From NCBI RefSeq assembly GCF_029946515.1, contig NZ_JARZHH010000091.1:1-37149 (forward strand): a stretch of 37,149 nucleotides of DNA. Direction: 5' to 3'. The stretch's first letter is position 1; every line of letters begins with the position of its first letter. A program made the translations under genes and the position numbers. Of this stretch, positions 31,208 through 37,149 are shown one piece after another. Source of the stretch: Polyangium sp. 6x1 (GTDB lineage Bacteria > Myxococcota_A > Polyangia > Polyangiales > Polyangiaceae). The notes under the pieces are model-generated. The model saw only the letters and a list, made by a program, of their open reading frames with translations. It had not been told where the DNA came from and searched no databases.

Positions 31208-32719
31208 ATGGTCAATGGATGGACCCTTCGCCGTGGGGCCGTGGCGTGTGGATTCGTGGCGACGCTCCTCGTCTCGTCGAGTGCATTCGCCACGACTTAT
31301 CAGGTCGGGCCGGGCAAACCGTATGCGAGCGTCAAAGCGGTGGCGTCGCTGCTCAAGCCGGGCGACGTGGTGGAGGTCTCCGGGGACGCGACGTATGCGG
31401 GCGACGTGAAGCTCACGAAGTCGGGGACGGATTCGAGCAAGATCACGATCCGTGGCGTGCGCGTGAACGGCAAGCGCCCCGTGCTCTCGGGTGGGACGAA
31501 CACGCTGGAGGTCGGGGCCGACCATTACGTGATCGAGGGCATCGAGGTGGTGGGGGGCAGCTCGCGCTGCGTGTTCCACCGCGGGCATGACGTGACGATC
31601 CGGGACACGGCGGTCCACGATTGCCCCTCGCACGGCATCCTCGGCGCGATGGACGGCTCCGGGTCGCTGACGCTCGAATACGTGGAGGTCTACAAGGCGG
31701 GCGCCGGCGACAAACGCCACCCCATTTACATGGACACGGACGAGCACGCGCACCCGGGCGCCGTGTTCCGCATGCAGCATTGCTACGTGCACGACGGCCT
31801 CGGCGGGCACGCGGTGAAGAGCCGGGCCGAGCGGAACGAGATCTATTACAACTGGATCGAAGGCGCGTATTACCGGGAGCTCGAGCTCGTGGCGCCGGAC
31901 GGCGAGGCCGAGGACGTGGCGCGCGAGGACGGCGACATCGTGGGGAACGTCTTCCGCAAGACGGGGACGTTTTACACCGTGCGGATCGGGAGCGACGCGA
32001 CGGGCGGCTCCACGAACGGCCGATATCGCTTCGTGAACAACACGTTCCTCCTCTCGCAGAACGCGAAGCCGGTCGTGGAGATCTTCTGGGGCATCGAGAG
32101 CATCGAGATGCACAACAACGCATTTTACCGGGTCGGGGGAGGCGCGGTGACGATCCTGAAGCTCACGGACGTGGCATGGGCGGCAGGAAAGGCGGTGATC
32201 GGCGGCCAGAAGAACTGGGTGCCGCAGGGGAGCACGGTGCCGGCGCAATGGCAGGGGACGATCCAGGGCGCGAGCCCGAAATTCGTAGACCTCGCGGCGT
32301 TCGACCTGCGCCCCGCGGCGGACAGCCCTCTGCGGGATGCAGGCGCGGCCGTGCCGTCGAGCCCGGCAGGGTATCCATTCCCGTCGCCGCTCGCGACGCC
32401 GCTCTTTGTGCCGCCGGCAAAGAAAATCGTGGCCGATGCGGGGCAGCTCGGTCGGGTCGCGGTCGGCGCGATCGATATCGGAGCCTACGAGGGCGCCGGG
32501 CTCGGCGGCGTCAAGGAAGAAGCGGGAGCGGAGGCGGAAGCGGAAGCGGAAGCGGGAGCGGAAGCGGAAGCGGGAGCGGAAGCGGATGTCGCGGAGGAGA
32601 ACGCCGCCGGCATTGCGTGTGCGGTCGGGCCGGGACGATCGACGGACGCGGCGTGGATCGGCGGGCTCCTGGCAGGAATGGCGGTGCTTTTCGGGAGGCG
32701 GCGCGCGCGGGAGGCGTGA
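31208..32719 (+). CDS. Secreted right-handed beta-helix protein with MYXO-CTERM-like anchor
   Basis: ATG 31208 gives a good signal peptide (RRGAVACGFVATLLVSSSAFA, cleavage near residue 27). Upstream in-frame codons to 31172 would spoil it. The 503-residue protein opens with TTYQVGPGKPYASVKAVASLLKPGD, written here in parts (TTYQVGPGKPYA, SVKAVASLLKPGD), the usual lead-in of parallel beta-helix polysaccharide-active proteins. It continues with coil repeats (VIEGIEVVGG, VTIRDTAVHDC, MHNNAFYRVGG). A hexanucleotide-coded (Glu-Ala)n/Gly linker at about 438-460 precedes CAVGPG, a hydrophobic segment (WIGGLLAGMAVLF) and GRRRAREA, the MYXO-CTERM pattern. Polysaccharide binding or lyase activity is possible, but no catalytic residues can be assigned. 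Confidence 0.85.
   Translation: MVNGWTLRRGAVACGFVATLLVSSSAFATTYQVGPGKPYASVKAVASLLKPGDVVEVSGDATYAGDVKLTKSGTDSSKITIRGVRVNGKRPVLSGGTNTLEVGADHYVIEGIEVVGGSSRCVFHRGHDVTIRDTAVHDCPSHGILGAMDGSGSLTLEYVEVYKAGAGDKRHPIYMDTDEHAHPGAVFRMQHCYVHDGLGGHAVKSRAERNEIYYNWIEGAYYRELELVAPDGEAEDVAREDGDIVGNVFRKTGTFYTVRIGSDATGGSTNGRYRFVNNTFLLSQNAKPVVEIFWGIESIEMHNNAFYRVGGGAVTILKLTDVAWAAGKAVIGGQKNWVPQGSTVPAQWQGTIQGASPKFVDLAAFDLRPAADSPLRDAGAAVPSSPAGYPFPSPLATPLFVPPAKKIVADAGQLGRVAVGAIDIGAYEGAGLGGVKEEAGAEAEAEAEAGAEAEAGAEADVAEENAAGIACAVGPGRSTDAAWIGGLLAGMAVLFGRRRAREA
32521..32586 (+). repeat. In-frame hexanucleotide microsatellite
   Basis: About eleven tandem copies of GCGGAA or GCGGGA-type hexamers encode the Glu-Ala/Gly-Ala linker in front of the C-terminal anchor of the beta-helix protein. 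Because the unit is six bases, length changes keep the frame. It may therefore vary linker length between strains. Confidence 0.75.
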
Positions 32720-32809
32720 GGGGAGGGGGCAGGTGGACCCGACGCAGCACACGCGGCTCCGCCGACGCCATCGTTCCTCCCGCCCGACTTGCGTTACCGT
32801 GACACCCCC

Positions 32810-33865
32810 GTGACCACCCCCTACGCGAGCGAGGCGTTCCTCCACCAGATCCTGGCCAAGGCGCAAGCAGCCCAGGCGAGCGACATCCACCTGCGCGTGG
32901 GGCAACCGCCCGGGGCCCGGGTGCACGGAGACATCGTCTACTTCCGCGCCGAACCCCTGAAGCCCGAAGACACCGAGGCCGTCGCGCGCCTCGTGCTCGC
33001 CCGGCGGCCCGCCATCCTCGGCACCCTCGGCTTGCTCCGCGAAGTCGATGTCTCCTACGAGGCTGAAGACCTCGGGCGCTTCCGCGTCCACGTCTACCTG
33101 CAGCGCGGGACGATCTCCCTCGTCCTGCGTGTCATCCCCGCGAAACCCCCGTCCTTCGAGGCACTCGGCGTGCCGCCCGCCGCACGCGCACTCGCCGACA
33201 AGAGCCGCGGGCTCGTGCTGGTCGTAGGCGCCGCCGGGCAAGGCAAGACCACGACGCTCGCGTCGATGCTCGCCCACATCGTCGCGTCCTACCCGAAGCA
33301 CGTGGTCACCATCGAGGACCCGATCGAGTTCGTCCACGAAGGCGGGCGCGCAACCGTGAGCCAGCGCGAGATCGGGAGCGACACGGAGTCCTTCGCATCA
33401 GGCGTCCGAGCCGCACTCCGGCAGGACCCAAACGTGCTGCTCGTCGGCGAGATCCGCGACGCGGCAACGATGGAGGTCGTGCTGCAAGCAGCCGAGACCG
33501 GTCACCTCGTGCTCTCGTCGCTCCACACGCCAGACGTCGGCCGAACCGTGGGGCGGCTGCTCTCGATGAGCCCGATGCCACAGGAGACACGCGACCGGCT
33601 GAGCGAGTGCTTGCAAGGAATCGTGGCGCAGCGCCTGCTCCCACGGCGTGAAGGAAGCGGGCTCGTGCTCGCATCGGAGGTGCTGATCGCAACAGGCACA
33701 GTGCGCGCCGCGATCAAGCGTCCCGAGGGCAATCCGTCGCTGCGCGAGCTGATGGAGAAGGGCGTGACGCCCTACGGGATGCAGACGTTCGCCATGCACG
33801 TCGAGCGCCTCGCCGCCGAGAACCTCGTCGACGCAGACGTCGCGCGCGCGGCGACGCAGTTCTGA
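32810..33865 (+). CDS. PilT/PilU-like twitching ATPase
   Basis: GTG 32810 is taken as the start; a TTG at 32789 is also in frame. The 351-residue protein follows the PilT layout: an N-terminal PAS-like domain (ASDIHLRVGQPPGARVHGD), Walker A GAAGQGKTTTL at 140, Asp box VVTIEDPIEFVH, Walker B VLLVGEIRD at about 216 and a His box SSLHTPDVGRTVGRL. The Walker A differs from the usual GPTGSGKSTT. The C-terminal AIRNLIRE hexapeptide region of true PilT is replaced by AAIKRPEGNPSLRELMEKG. Family members are hexameric cytoplasmic ATPases that retract type IV pili. No pilus genes are near, so this is likely an accessory paralogue. Confidence 0.9.
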   Translation: MTTPYASEAFLHQILAKAQAAQASDIHLRVGQPPGARVHGDIVYFRAEPLKPEDTEAVARLVLARRPAILGTLGLLREVDVSYEAEDLGRFRVHVYLQRGTISLVLRVIPAKPPSFEALGVPPAARALADKSRGLVLVVGAAGQGKTTTLASMLAHIVASYPKHVVTIEDPIEFVHEGGRATVSQREIGSDTESFASGVRAALRQDPNVLLVGEIRDAATMEVVLQAAETGHLVLSSLHTPDVGRTVGRLLSMSPMPQETRDRLSECLQGIVAQRLLPRREGSGLVLASEVLIATGTVRAAIKRPEGNPSLRELMEKGVTPYGMQTFAMHVERLAAENLVDADVARAATQF

Positions 33866-33879
33866 AGCGCTTCGCCGAG

Positions 33880-34132
33880 ACAGCAGCGCTGACGGTTCGA
33901 TCGGCAACGCGCTCCCACCGGCCTGTGGGAAGAACTGCGCATCGCGCAGTTCTTCCCCCTGAGGTCCAGGGCTGGCCCTGCAACGAGGGGGCGGACAGCT
34001 TTTAAAATTCTCCCCGCATCGACTGCGCTTCGCGCAGTCGATGCCCAGAGGTCCAGGGCTGGCCCTGGTTCGGGTCGAGGGGCGAACAGCCCCCGCGGGG
34101 CCCGGGGCAGCGCCCCGGCGAGGCGCCCCCGA
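33880..34132 (+). repeat. Mosaic palindromic intergenic repeat, copy C
   Basis: It lies between the convergent PilT-like (+) and CBS (-) genes. It starts with GACAGCAGCGCTGACGGTTC, then a stem at 33927-33957 (arm GGGAAGAACTGCG, loop CATCG), the AT-rich island CTTTTAAAATTC (about 34000-34012), a stem at 34017-34043 (arm CATCGACTGCGC, loop TTC), the hairpin CCAGGGCTGGCCCTGG (about 34053-34068) and a GCGGGGCCCGGGGCAGCGCCCC block. The module order matches copy A and the inverse of copy B; the CGATGAACTG stem is absent here. Confidence 0.8.
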
Positions 34133-34144
34133 TGAGCCCCACGC

Positions 34145-35056
34145 TCAGCCGGCGCGGCGATACGGCATCGGCGGGAAGAGGTCCTTCATGGCGGCGGGCA
34201 GCTCCGAGCGGACGTCCTCGATCTCGCCTGCGGAGACGCTGTCGGCGATGACCTCGCACGTTGCGTAGAGCACGTCGGTTGCGGCTTCGGGGGAGAGCTG
34301 GAGGGCGCGGCGTAGCTCGGCTTCGATCGTGTCGGGGGTGATGTCCTTGTTCGAGCCGCCGAGGGTGGAGTCGAGCTGGGGGACGAGCTTCGAGGGGAGC
34401 TGGGCGAGCAGGTGCTGCGCCTCGTCTTCGGTGAGGCGGCTGCAGAGGTTGCCGAGCACGATGAGCAGGGCGCGCTCGGCTTGCTCGCGCGTGGCGAGGC
34501 CTGTCTGGCGCATGCAGGCGTGTAGCAGGCGCCCGTAGGTGTTTTCTGCGCGCGCGGCGCGGCGCTGGCGAGCGCGCTCGCCGCCGCGGCCTGGGGTGAC
34601 GCCGGCGGGGCTCGTCATGCCGGCTGGCTTGAAGCGTGCGGCGACTTCGAGTTGTGCGGTGATGATCGAGCGGACGGTCTCGAGGTCGACGGCGCGTTCG
34701 ACGAGGAGATCGTCGAGCGTGACGATGCCGACGGGCCGGCCTGCTTCGAGGACGGGGACGCGGCGGCAGGCGTGCTCGCGCATCACGCGTACGACGTCTT
34801 CGATGGTGTCGTCGATGTCTACGGGGGTCACCTCGTCGCTCATGACGTCGCGTAGGAACGTCGTGCGCGGGTCGAGGCCGGCGGCTGCGACGTCCAGGGC
34901 GAGGTCGCGGTCGGTTGCGATGCCGACGAGGCGTTGGTCTTCGACGACGAGGACGGCGCCGACGTGGTTGTCGGCCATGGCGCGGGCGGCCTCGTAGCTG
35001 GTCGAACGGGGGTGGAGGACGATCAACCGGGGGCGACGGTATCGATCCAGGGACAT
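34145..35056 (-). CDS. CBS-domain pair protein with DUF2267
   Basis: This 303-residue protein starts at ATG 35056, with AGAGGAG 7 bases upstream. Two CBS motifs occupy residues 8-125 ([22 protein letters not shown]... and [25 protein letters not shown], both broken here), which bind adenine nucleotides in many proteins. After a linker, residues 150-290 match DUF2267 ([20 protein letters not shown], followed by [25 protein letters not shown]). The combination points to a stress- or energy-sensing regulatory protein; the target is unknown. A well-placed sigma-54-type promoter lies 35 bases upstream. It is divergent from bioB, with 124 bases between the starts. Confidence 0.9.
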   Translation of the reverse strand: MSLDRYRRPRLIVLHPRSTSYEAARAMADNHVGAVLVVEDQRLVGIATDRDLALDVAAAGLDPRTTFLRDVMSDEVTPVDIDDTIEDVVRVMREHACRRVPVLEAGRPVGIVTLDDLLVERAVDLETVRSIITAQLEVAARFKPAGMTSPAGVTPGRGGERARQRRAARAENTYGRLLHACMRQTGLATREQAERALLIVLGNLCSRLTEDEAQHLLAQLPSKLVPQLDSTLGGSNKDITPDTIEAELRRALQLSPEAATDVLYATCEVIADSVSAGEIEDVRSELPAAMKDLFPPMPYRRAG

Positions 35057-35090
35057 GGGGCACTCCTCTGCTTTTTGTCCGAGCAGAACG

Positions 35091-35106
35091 TGCCAAATTG
35101 GTGCCA
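35091..35106 (-). promoter_or_regulatory. Candidate sigma-54 promoter for the CBS-DUF2267 gene
   Basis: On the minus strand this reads TGGCACCAATTTGGCA. It matches the -24/-12 consensus TGGCAC-N5-TTGCA with one mismatch and exact GG-to-GC spacing. Transcription would start near 35080, leaving a leader of about 25 bases that contains the AGAGGAG ribosome binding site. No enhancer-binding-protein site was identified. Confidence 0.5.
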
Positions 35107-35180
35107 GTCGCCGGGCTCGCGAGGGGGCGCGCTGGGGTATGACTTTTCGCGCGGGCCTTTGTCGGCTACACCGGCCGGCC

Positions 35181-36191
35181 ATGACCGAGGCACATCCGCC
35201 CTCCGCCCTACACCCCATCCGCCACGACTGGACCGTGGACGAGGTCGTTGCGATCCACGACCTGCCGCTCTTTGCTTTGATGGACCGCGCGCGTGGTGTG
35301 CACCGGGCGCACCACGTCGATGGGGAGGTGCAGCTCTGCACGCTGCTCAGCGTGAAGACGGGCGGCTGCCCCGAGGACTGCGCCTACTGCCCGCAGTCGT
35401 CGCACCATGACACCTCGACGTCGCCGGAGAAGATGCTCGACGTCGACGGCGTGCTCGAGGCTGCTGATCGTGCGAAGGCGGCGGGCTCGACGCGCTTCTG
35501 CATGGGTGCGGCTTGGCGCGAGGTGAAGGATGGCCCGGCGTTCGATCGGGTGCTCGCGATGGTGCGCGGCGTGAAGGAGCGCGGCCTCGAAGCGTGCGTG
35601 ACGCTTGGCATGCTCAACGAAGAGCAGGCGAAGAAGCTGAAGGACGCCGGGCTCGACGCGTACAACCACAACCTCGACACGTCGCGGGAGCACTACCGCT
35701 CGATCATCTCGACGCGTACGTATGACGAGCGGCTCGTGACGCTGCGCAACGTGCGCAAGGCGGGGATCACGGTGTGCTCGGGCGGGATCATCGGGATGGG
35801 TGAGTCGGTGCGGGATCGCGCGGCGATGCTGGTCGAGCTCGCGCGCCTCACGCCGCATCCCGAGAGCGTGCCGGTCAACGCGCTCGTGCGGGTGGCGGGT
35901 ACGCCGCTCGAGAGCCTGCCGCCGCTCGATCCGGTGGAGTTCATCCGGATGATCGCGACGGCGCGGATCGTGTTCCCGCGGAGCATGGTGCGCTTGTCGG
36001 CGGGACGAACGGACCTGTCGCGCGAGGCGCAGATGATGTGCTTGTACGTGGGGGCGAACTCGATCTTCTACGGCGACCGGCTGCTCACGACGCCGAACCC
36101 GGAGACGGACGAGGACACGGCGCTCATCCGGGACGCGGGTCTCACGGCGCGAAAGCCTTCGGTCGAGGTGGAGGCGGCGGCGGAGGAGTGA
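35181..36191 (+). CDS. bioB: Biotin synthase
   Basis: This 336-residue radical SAM enzyme starts at ATG 35181; frames further upstream overlap the divergent promoter region. The [4Fe-4S] cluster motif is [13 protein letters not shown], with C63, C67 and C70. Other BioB hallmarks are AYNHNLDTS, the Gly-rich GGIIGMGES and [12 protein letters not shown], the latter holding the conserved Arg near the second (2Fe-2S) cluster. It inserts sulphur into dethiobiotin in the last step of biotin synthesis. It is full length. No other biotin gene is in the window, so it stands apart from bioA/D/F. I see no clear BirA operator in the 124-base upstream gap. Confidence 0.97.
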   Translation: MTEAHPPSALHPIRHDWTVDEVVAIHDLPLFALMDRARGVHRAHHVDGEVQLCTLLSVKTGGCPEDCAYCPQSSHHDTSTSPEKMLDVDGVLEAADRAKAAGSTRFCMGAAWREVKDGPAFDRVLAMVRGVKERGLEACVTLGMLNEEQAKKLKDAGLDAYNHNLDTSREHYRSIISTRTYDERLVTLRNVRKAGITVCSGGIIGMGESVRDRAAMLVELARLTPHPESVPVNALVRVAGTPLESLPPLDPVEFIRMIATARIVFPRSMVRLSAGRTDLSREAQMMCLYVGANSIFYGDRLLTTPNPETDEDTALIRDAGLTARKPSVEVEAAAEE

Positions 36192-36288
36192 GGGAGGGGC
36201 CAGGGCCCGCGTGTCAACAGGTTTCAACGCGCGCGGGCCCGTCGACGTCGTCCTTCCCGCGCGCCAGCCAAAGAAGATTGGAGAACTC

Positions 36289-36699
36289 GTGCCGCTTACC
36301 GGTGGTTGTTTCTGCGGAAAAGTTCGATACCAGATCGATGCCCCGCTCGGACCCGGGCGCAGTTGCCACTGCTCTCGATGCAGAAAGGCATTCAGTGGGA
36401 CGGGGTCCGCTTATGCGGAAGTCGTGCCGGGGTCCTTCTCGTGGCTCAGCGGGGAGGACAATCTCACCTTCTACGAAACGACGCCTGGATGGGGTTTGGC
36501 CTTCTGCCGGACCTGCGGAAGCACGCTGTGCGGCACAGGCGGAGGGAAGGTACACGGCGTGACGCTCGGCAGCGTGGATGGAGATCCGGGCGTGCAGATC
36601 GAGATGCACATCTTCGTCGGTTCGAAGGCGCCCTGGGATCACATTGGGGGCGATGCCCCTCAATACGAGGCGTTTCCTCCCCAGCTTCCGCCGAGCTAG
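36289..36699 (+). CDS. GFA/CENP-V family zinc-binding protein
   Basis: GTG 36289 is preferred because GGAG lies 5 bases upstream and the first residues are the family's own start (VPLTGGCFCGKVRYQ). A longer in-frame start at 36211 would add an unconserved tail. The 136-residue protein has the two zinc sites of the GFA fold: CFCG with CHCSRCRKAFSG, and AFCRTCGSTLCG. The family was named after glutathione-dependent formaldehyde-activating enzyme, but most members have no proven activity. It is 97 bases after bioB on the same strand; co-transcription is possible, but no functional link is evident. The 281-base gap beyond it (36700-36980) contains no gene I can support. Confidence 0.88.
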   Translation: MPLTGGCFCGKVRYQIDAPLGPGRSCHCSRCRKAFSGTGSAYAEVVPGSFSWLSGEDNLTFYETTPGWGLAFCRTCGSTLCGTGGGKVHGVTLGSVDGDPGVQIEMHIFVGSKAPWDHIGGDAPQYEAFPPQLPPS

Positions 36700-36856
36700 C
36701 AGGCCGCACGACGACGCGCCGCAGCCCCCCCACGACGACATCGAGCGGGACGTGGCCGCCATAATGACGGCGGCCATCGACGACTGACTCTCACCGCAAT
36801 GGCGGGAATGACGGGACCGCGTCTCCACGGCTCGTCTCGAAGCCGCGGCAGCTTAC

Positions 36857-36886
36857 TTGCCAGGACAGATTCTAGAACGCTATACG
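36857..36886 (+). promoter_or_regulatory. Candidate sigma-70-type promoter for the last lipoprotein gene
   Basis: TTGCCA (36857-36862) and TATACG (36881-36886) are separated by 18 bases, in the most AT-rich part of the gap upstream of the gene at 36981. The leader would be about 90 bases. The match is moderate and rests only on hexamers and spacing. Confidence 0.35.
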
Positions 36887-36980
36887 CTGCGACCCCGTGC
36901 CGGACGCCTTCCTGTGCGGCGACATCGACATCCTTCGCCCGGCGGTGACGCGGGCGATTTTCATCTTGGAGAATTGCATC

Positions 36981-37149
36981 ATGCAACGTGGCATCATCTT
37001 GTCCGCGATCTGCGCGCTGCTCGTCGGCGCGACCGGCTGTGACGGCGGCACCGAGGATAATACTGGCGGCAACGGCGGCAGCGGCGCGGAAGGCGGCGCG
37101 GGCGGCGCGGGCGGCCAGGGCGGCGAGGGCGGCGCGGGCGGCGCGGGCG
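36981..37149 (+). CDS. Gly-rich lipoprotein, C-terminus cut by window edge
   Basis: It starts at ATG 36981, with GGAGA 8 bases upstream. The signal peptide MQRGIILSAICALLVGATGC ends in lipobox ATGC with the lipidated Cys at residue 20. It is followed by DGGTEDN and then a GGNGGSGAEGGAGG linker that runs off the window. Only 56 residues are visible, so the functional domain is not in view. The layout is the same as that of the 5'-nucleotidase lipoprotein and the Cys-rich lipoprotein elsewhere in this window. Confidence 0.8.
   Translation, partial: MQRGIILSAICALLVGATGCDGGTEDNTGGNGGSGAEGGAGGAGGQGGEGGAGGAG

Noticed and set aside
35057-35180. BirA operator upstream of bioB
   Set aside because: No TTGTAACC-type dyad is present. 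The only dyad-like element fits a sigma-54 promoter on the opposite strand better.
36700-36980. Small open frame ending RPHDDAPQPPHDDIERDVAA...AAIDD
   Set aside because: The end has an acidic, protein-like look, but most of the frame overlaps the GFA gene and there is no plausible start or ribosome binding site.

Overview
This window looks like chromosomal DNA from a large-genome myxobacterium, most likely of the Sorangium/Polyangium group (Polyangiales). The evidence is uniformly very high GC with strong third-position GC bias, several secreted proteins ending in a MYXO-CTERM-like tail (Cys, then a hydrophobic segment, then Arg-rich end), many lipoproteins with Gly-rich GGAGG linkers, a PknK-type multidomain Ser/Thr kinase, and mosaic palindromic intergenic repeats. 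This assignment is an inference; no rRNA or tRNA gene lies in the window.

Left part (1-6533): a truncated secreted surface protein, divergent from a small STAS-like protein and a Pro-rich lipoprotein. Then comes a tight two-gene unit: a divergent Hsp70-like ATPase with a large N-terminal extension, and a long coiled-coil protein whose C-terminus looks like the beta-domain of GrpE. They read as a dedicated chaperone and exchange-factor pair. Middle-left (6670-13246): a minus-strand series (FucP/GluP-type sugar transporter, lipoprotein 5'-nucleotidase, kelch-repeat MYXO-CTERM protein), a plus-strand TerC-family membrane protein, and a minus-strand Cys-rich lipoprotein.

Centre (13399-17541): a four-gene minus-strand operon. 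A CPA2 cation/proton antiporter with universal-stress-type C-terminal domains is followed by an XRE-type repressor fused to a PTS EIIA(Ntr)-like domain, then two unrecognised genes that overlap by 4 bases. A perfect 8-1-8 palindrome sits just upstream of the antiporter's AGGAGG ribosome binding site. The 643-base gap beyond it holds seven tandem copies of a 43-bp unit with a TTGATGCGCATCAA palindromic core, and then a composite palindromic repeat. This leads into a dynamin-like GTPase and a large coiled-coil partner (18185-22825). A 1352-residue kinase/ATPase/TPR signalling protein converges on that pair with a 20-base overlap. Next to the kinase start is a broken Sel1-repeat gene.

Right part (27355-37149): a fatty acid desaturase, a membrane-anchored cytochrome c, an Imm33-like protein, a lipoprotein, a secreted beta-helix MYXO-CTERM protein, a PilT-like ATPase, a CBS-DUF2267 protein with a candidate sigma-54 promoter, biotin synthase (bioB), a GFA/CENP-V-type zinc protein, and the start of another Gly-rich lipoprotein cut by the window edge.

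Most notable: (a) the Hsp70-like and GrpE-like pair; (b) the dynamin-like and coiled-coil pair behind a 43-bp palindromic tandem array; (c) a four-copy family of mosaic intergenic repeats built from fixed-order palindromic modules, three of which sit between convergent genes; (d) the antiporter operon with its own HTH-EIIA regulator and a ready-made operator.
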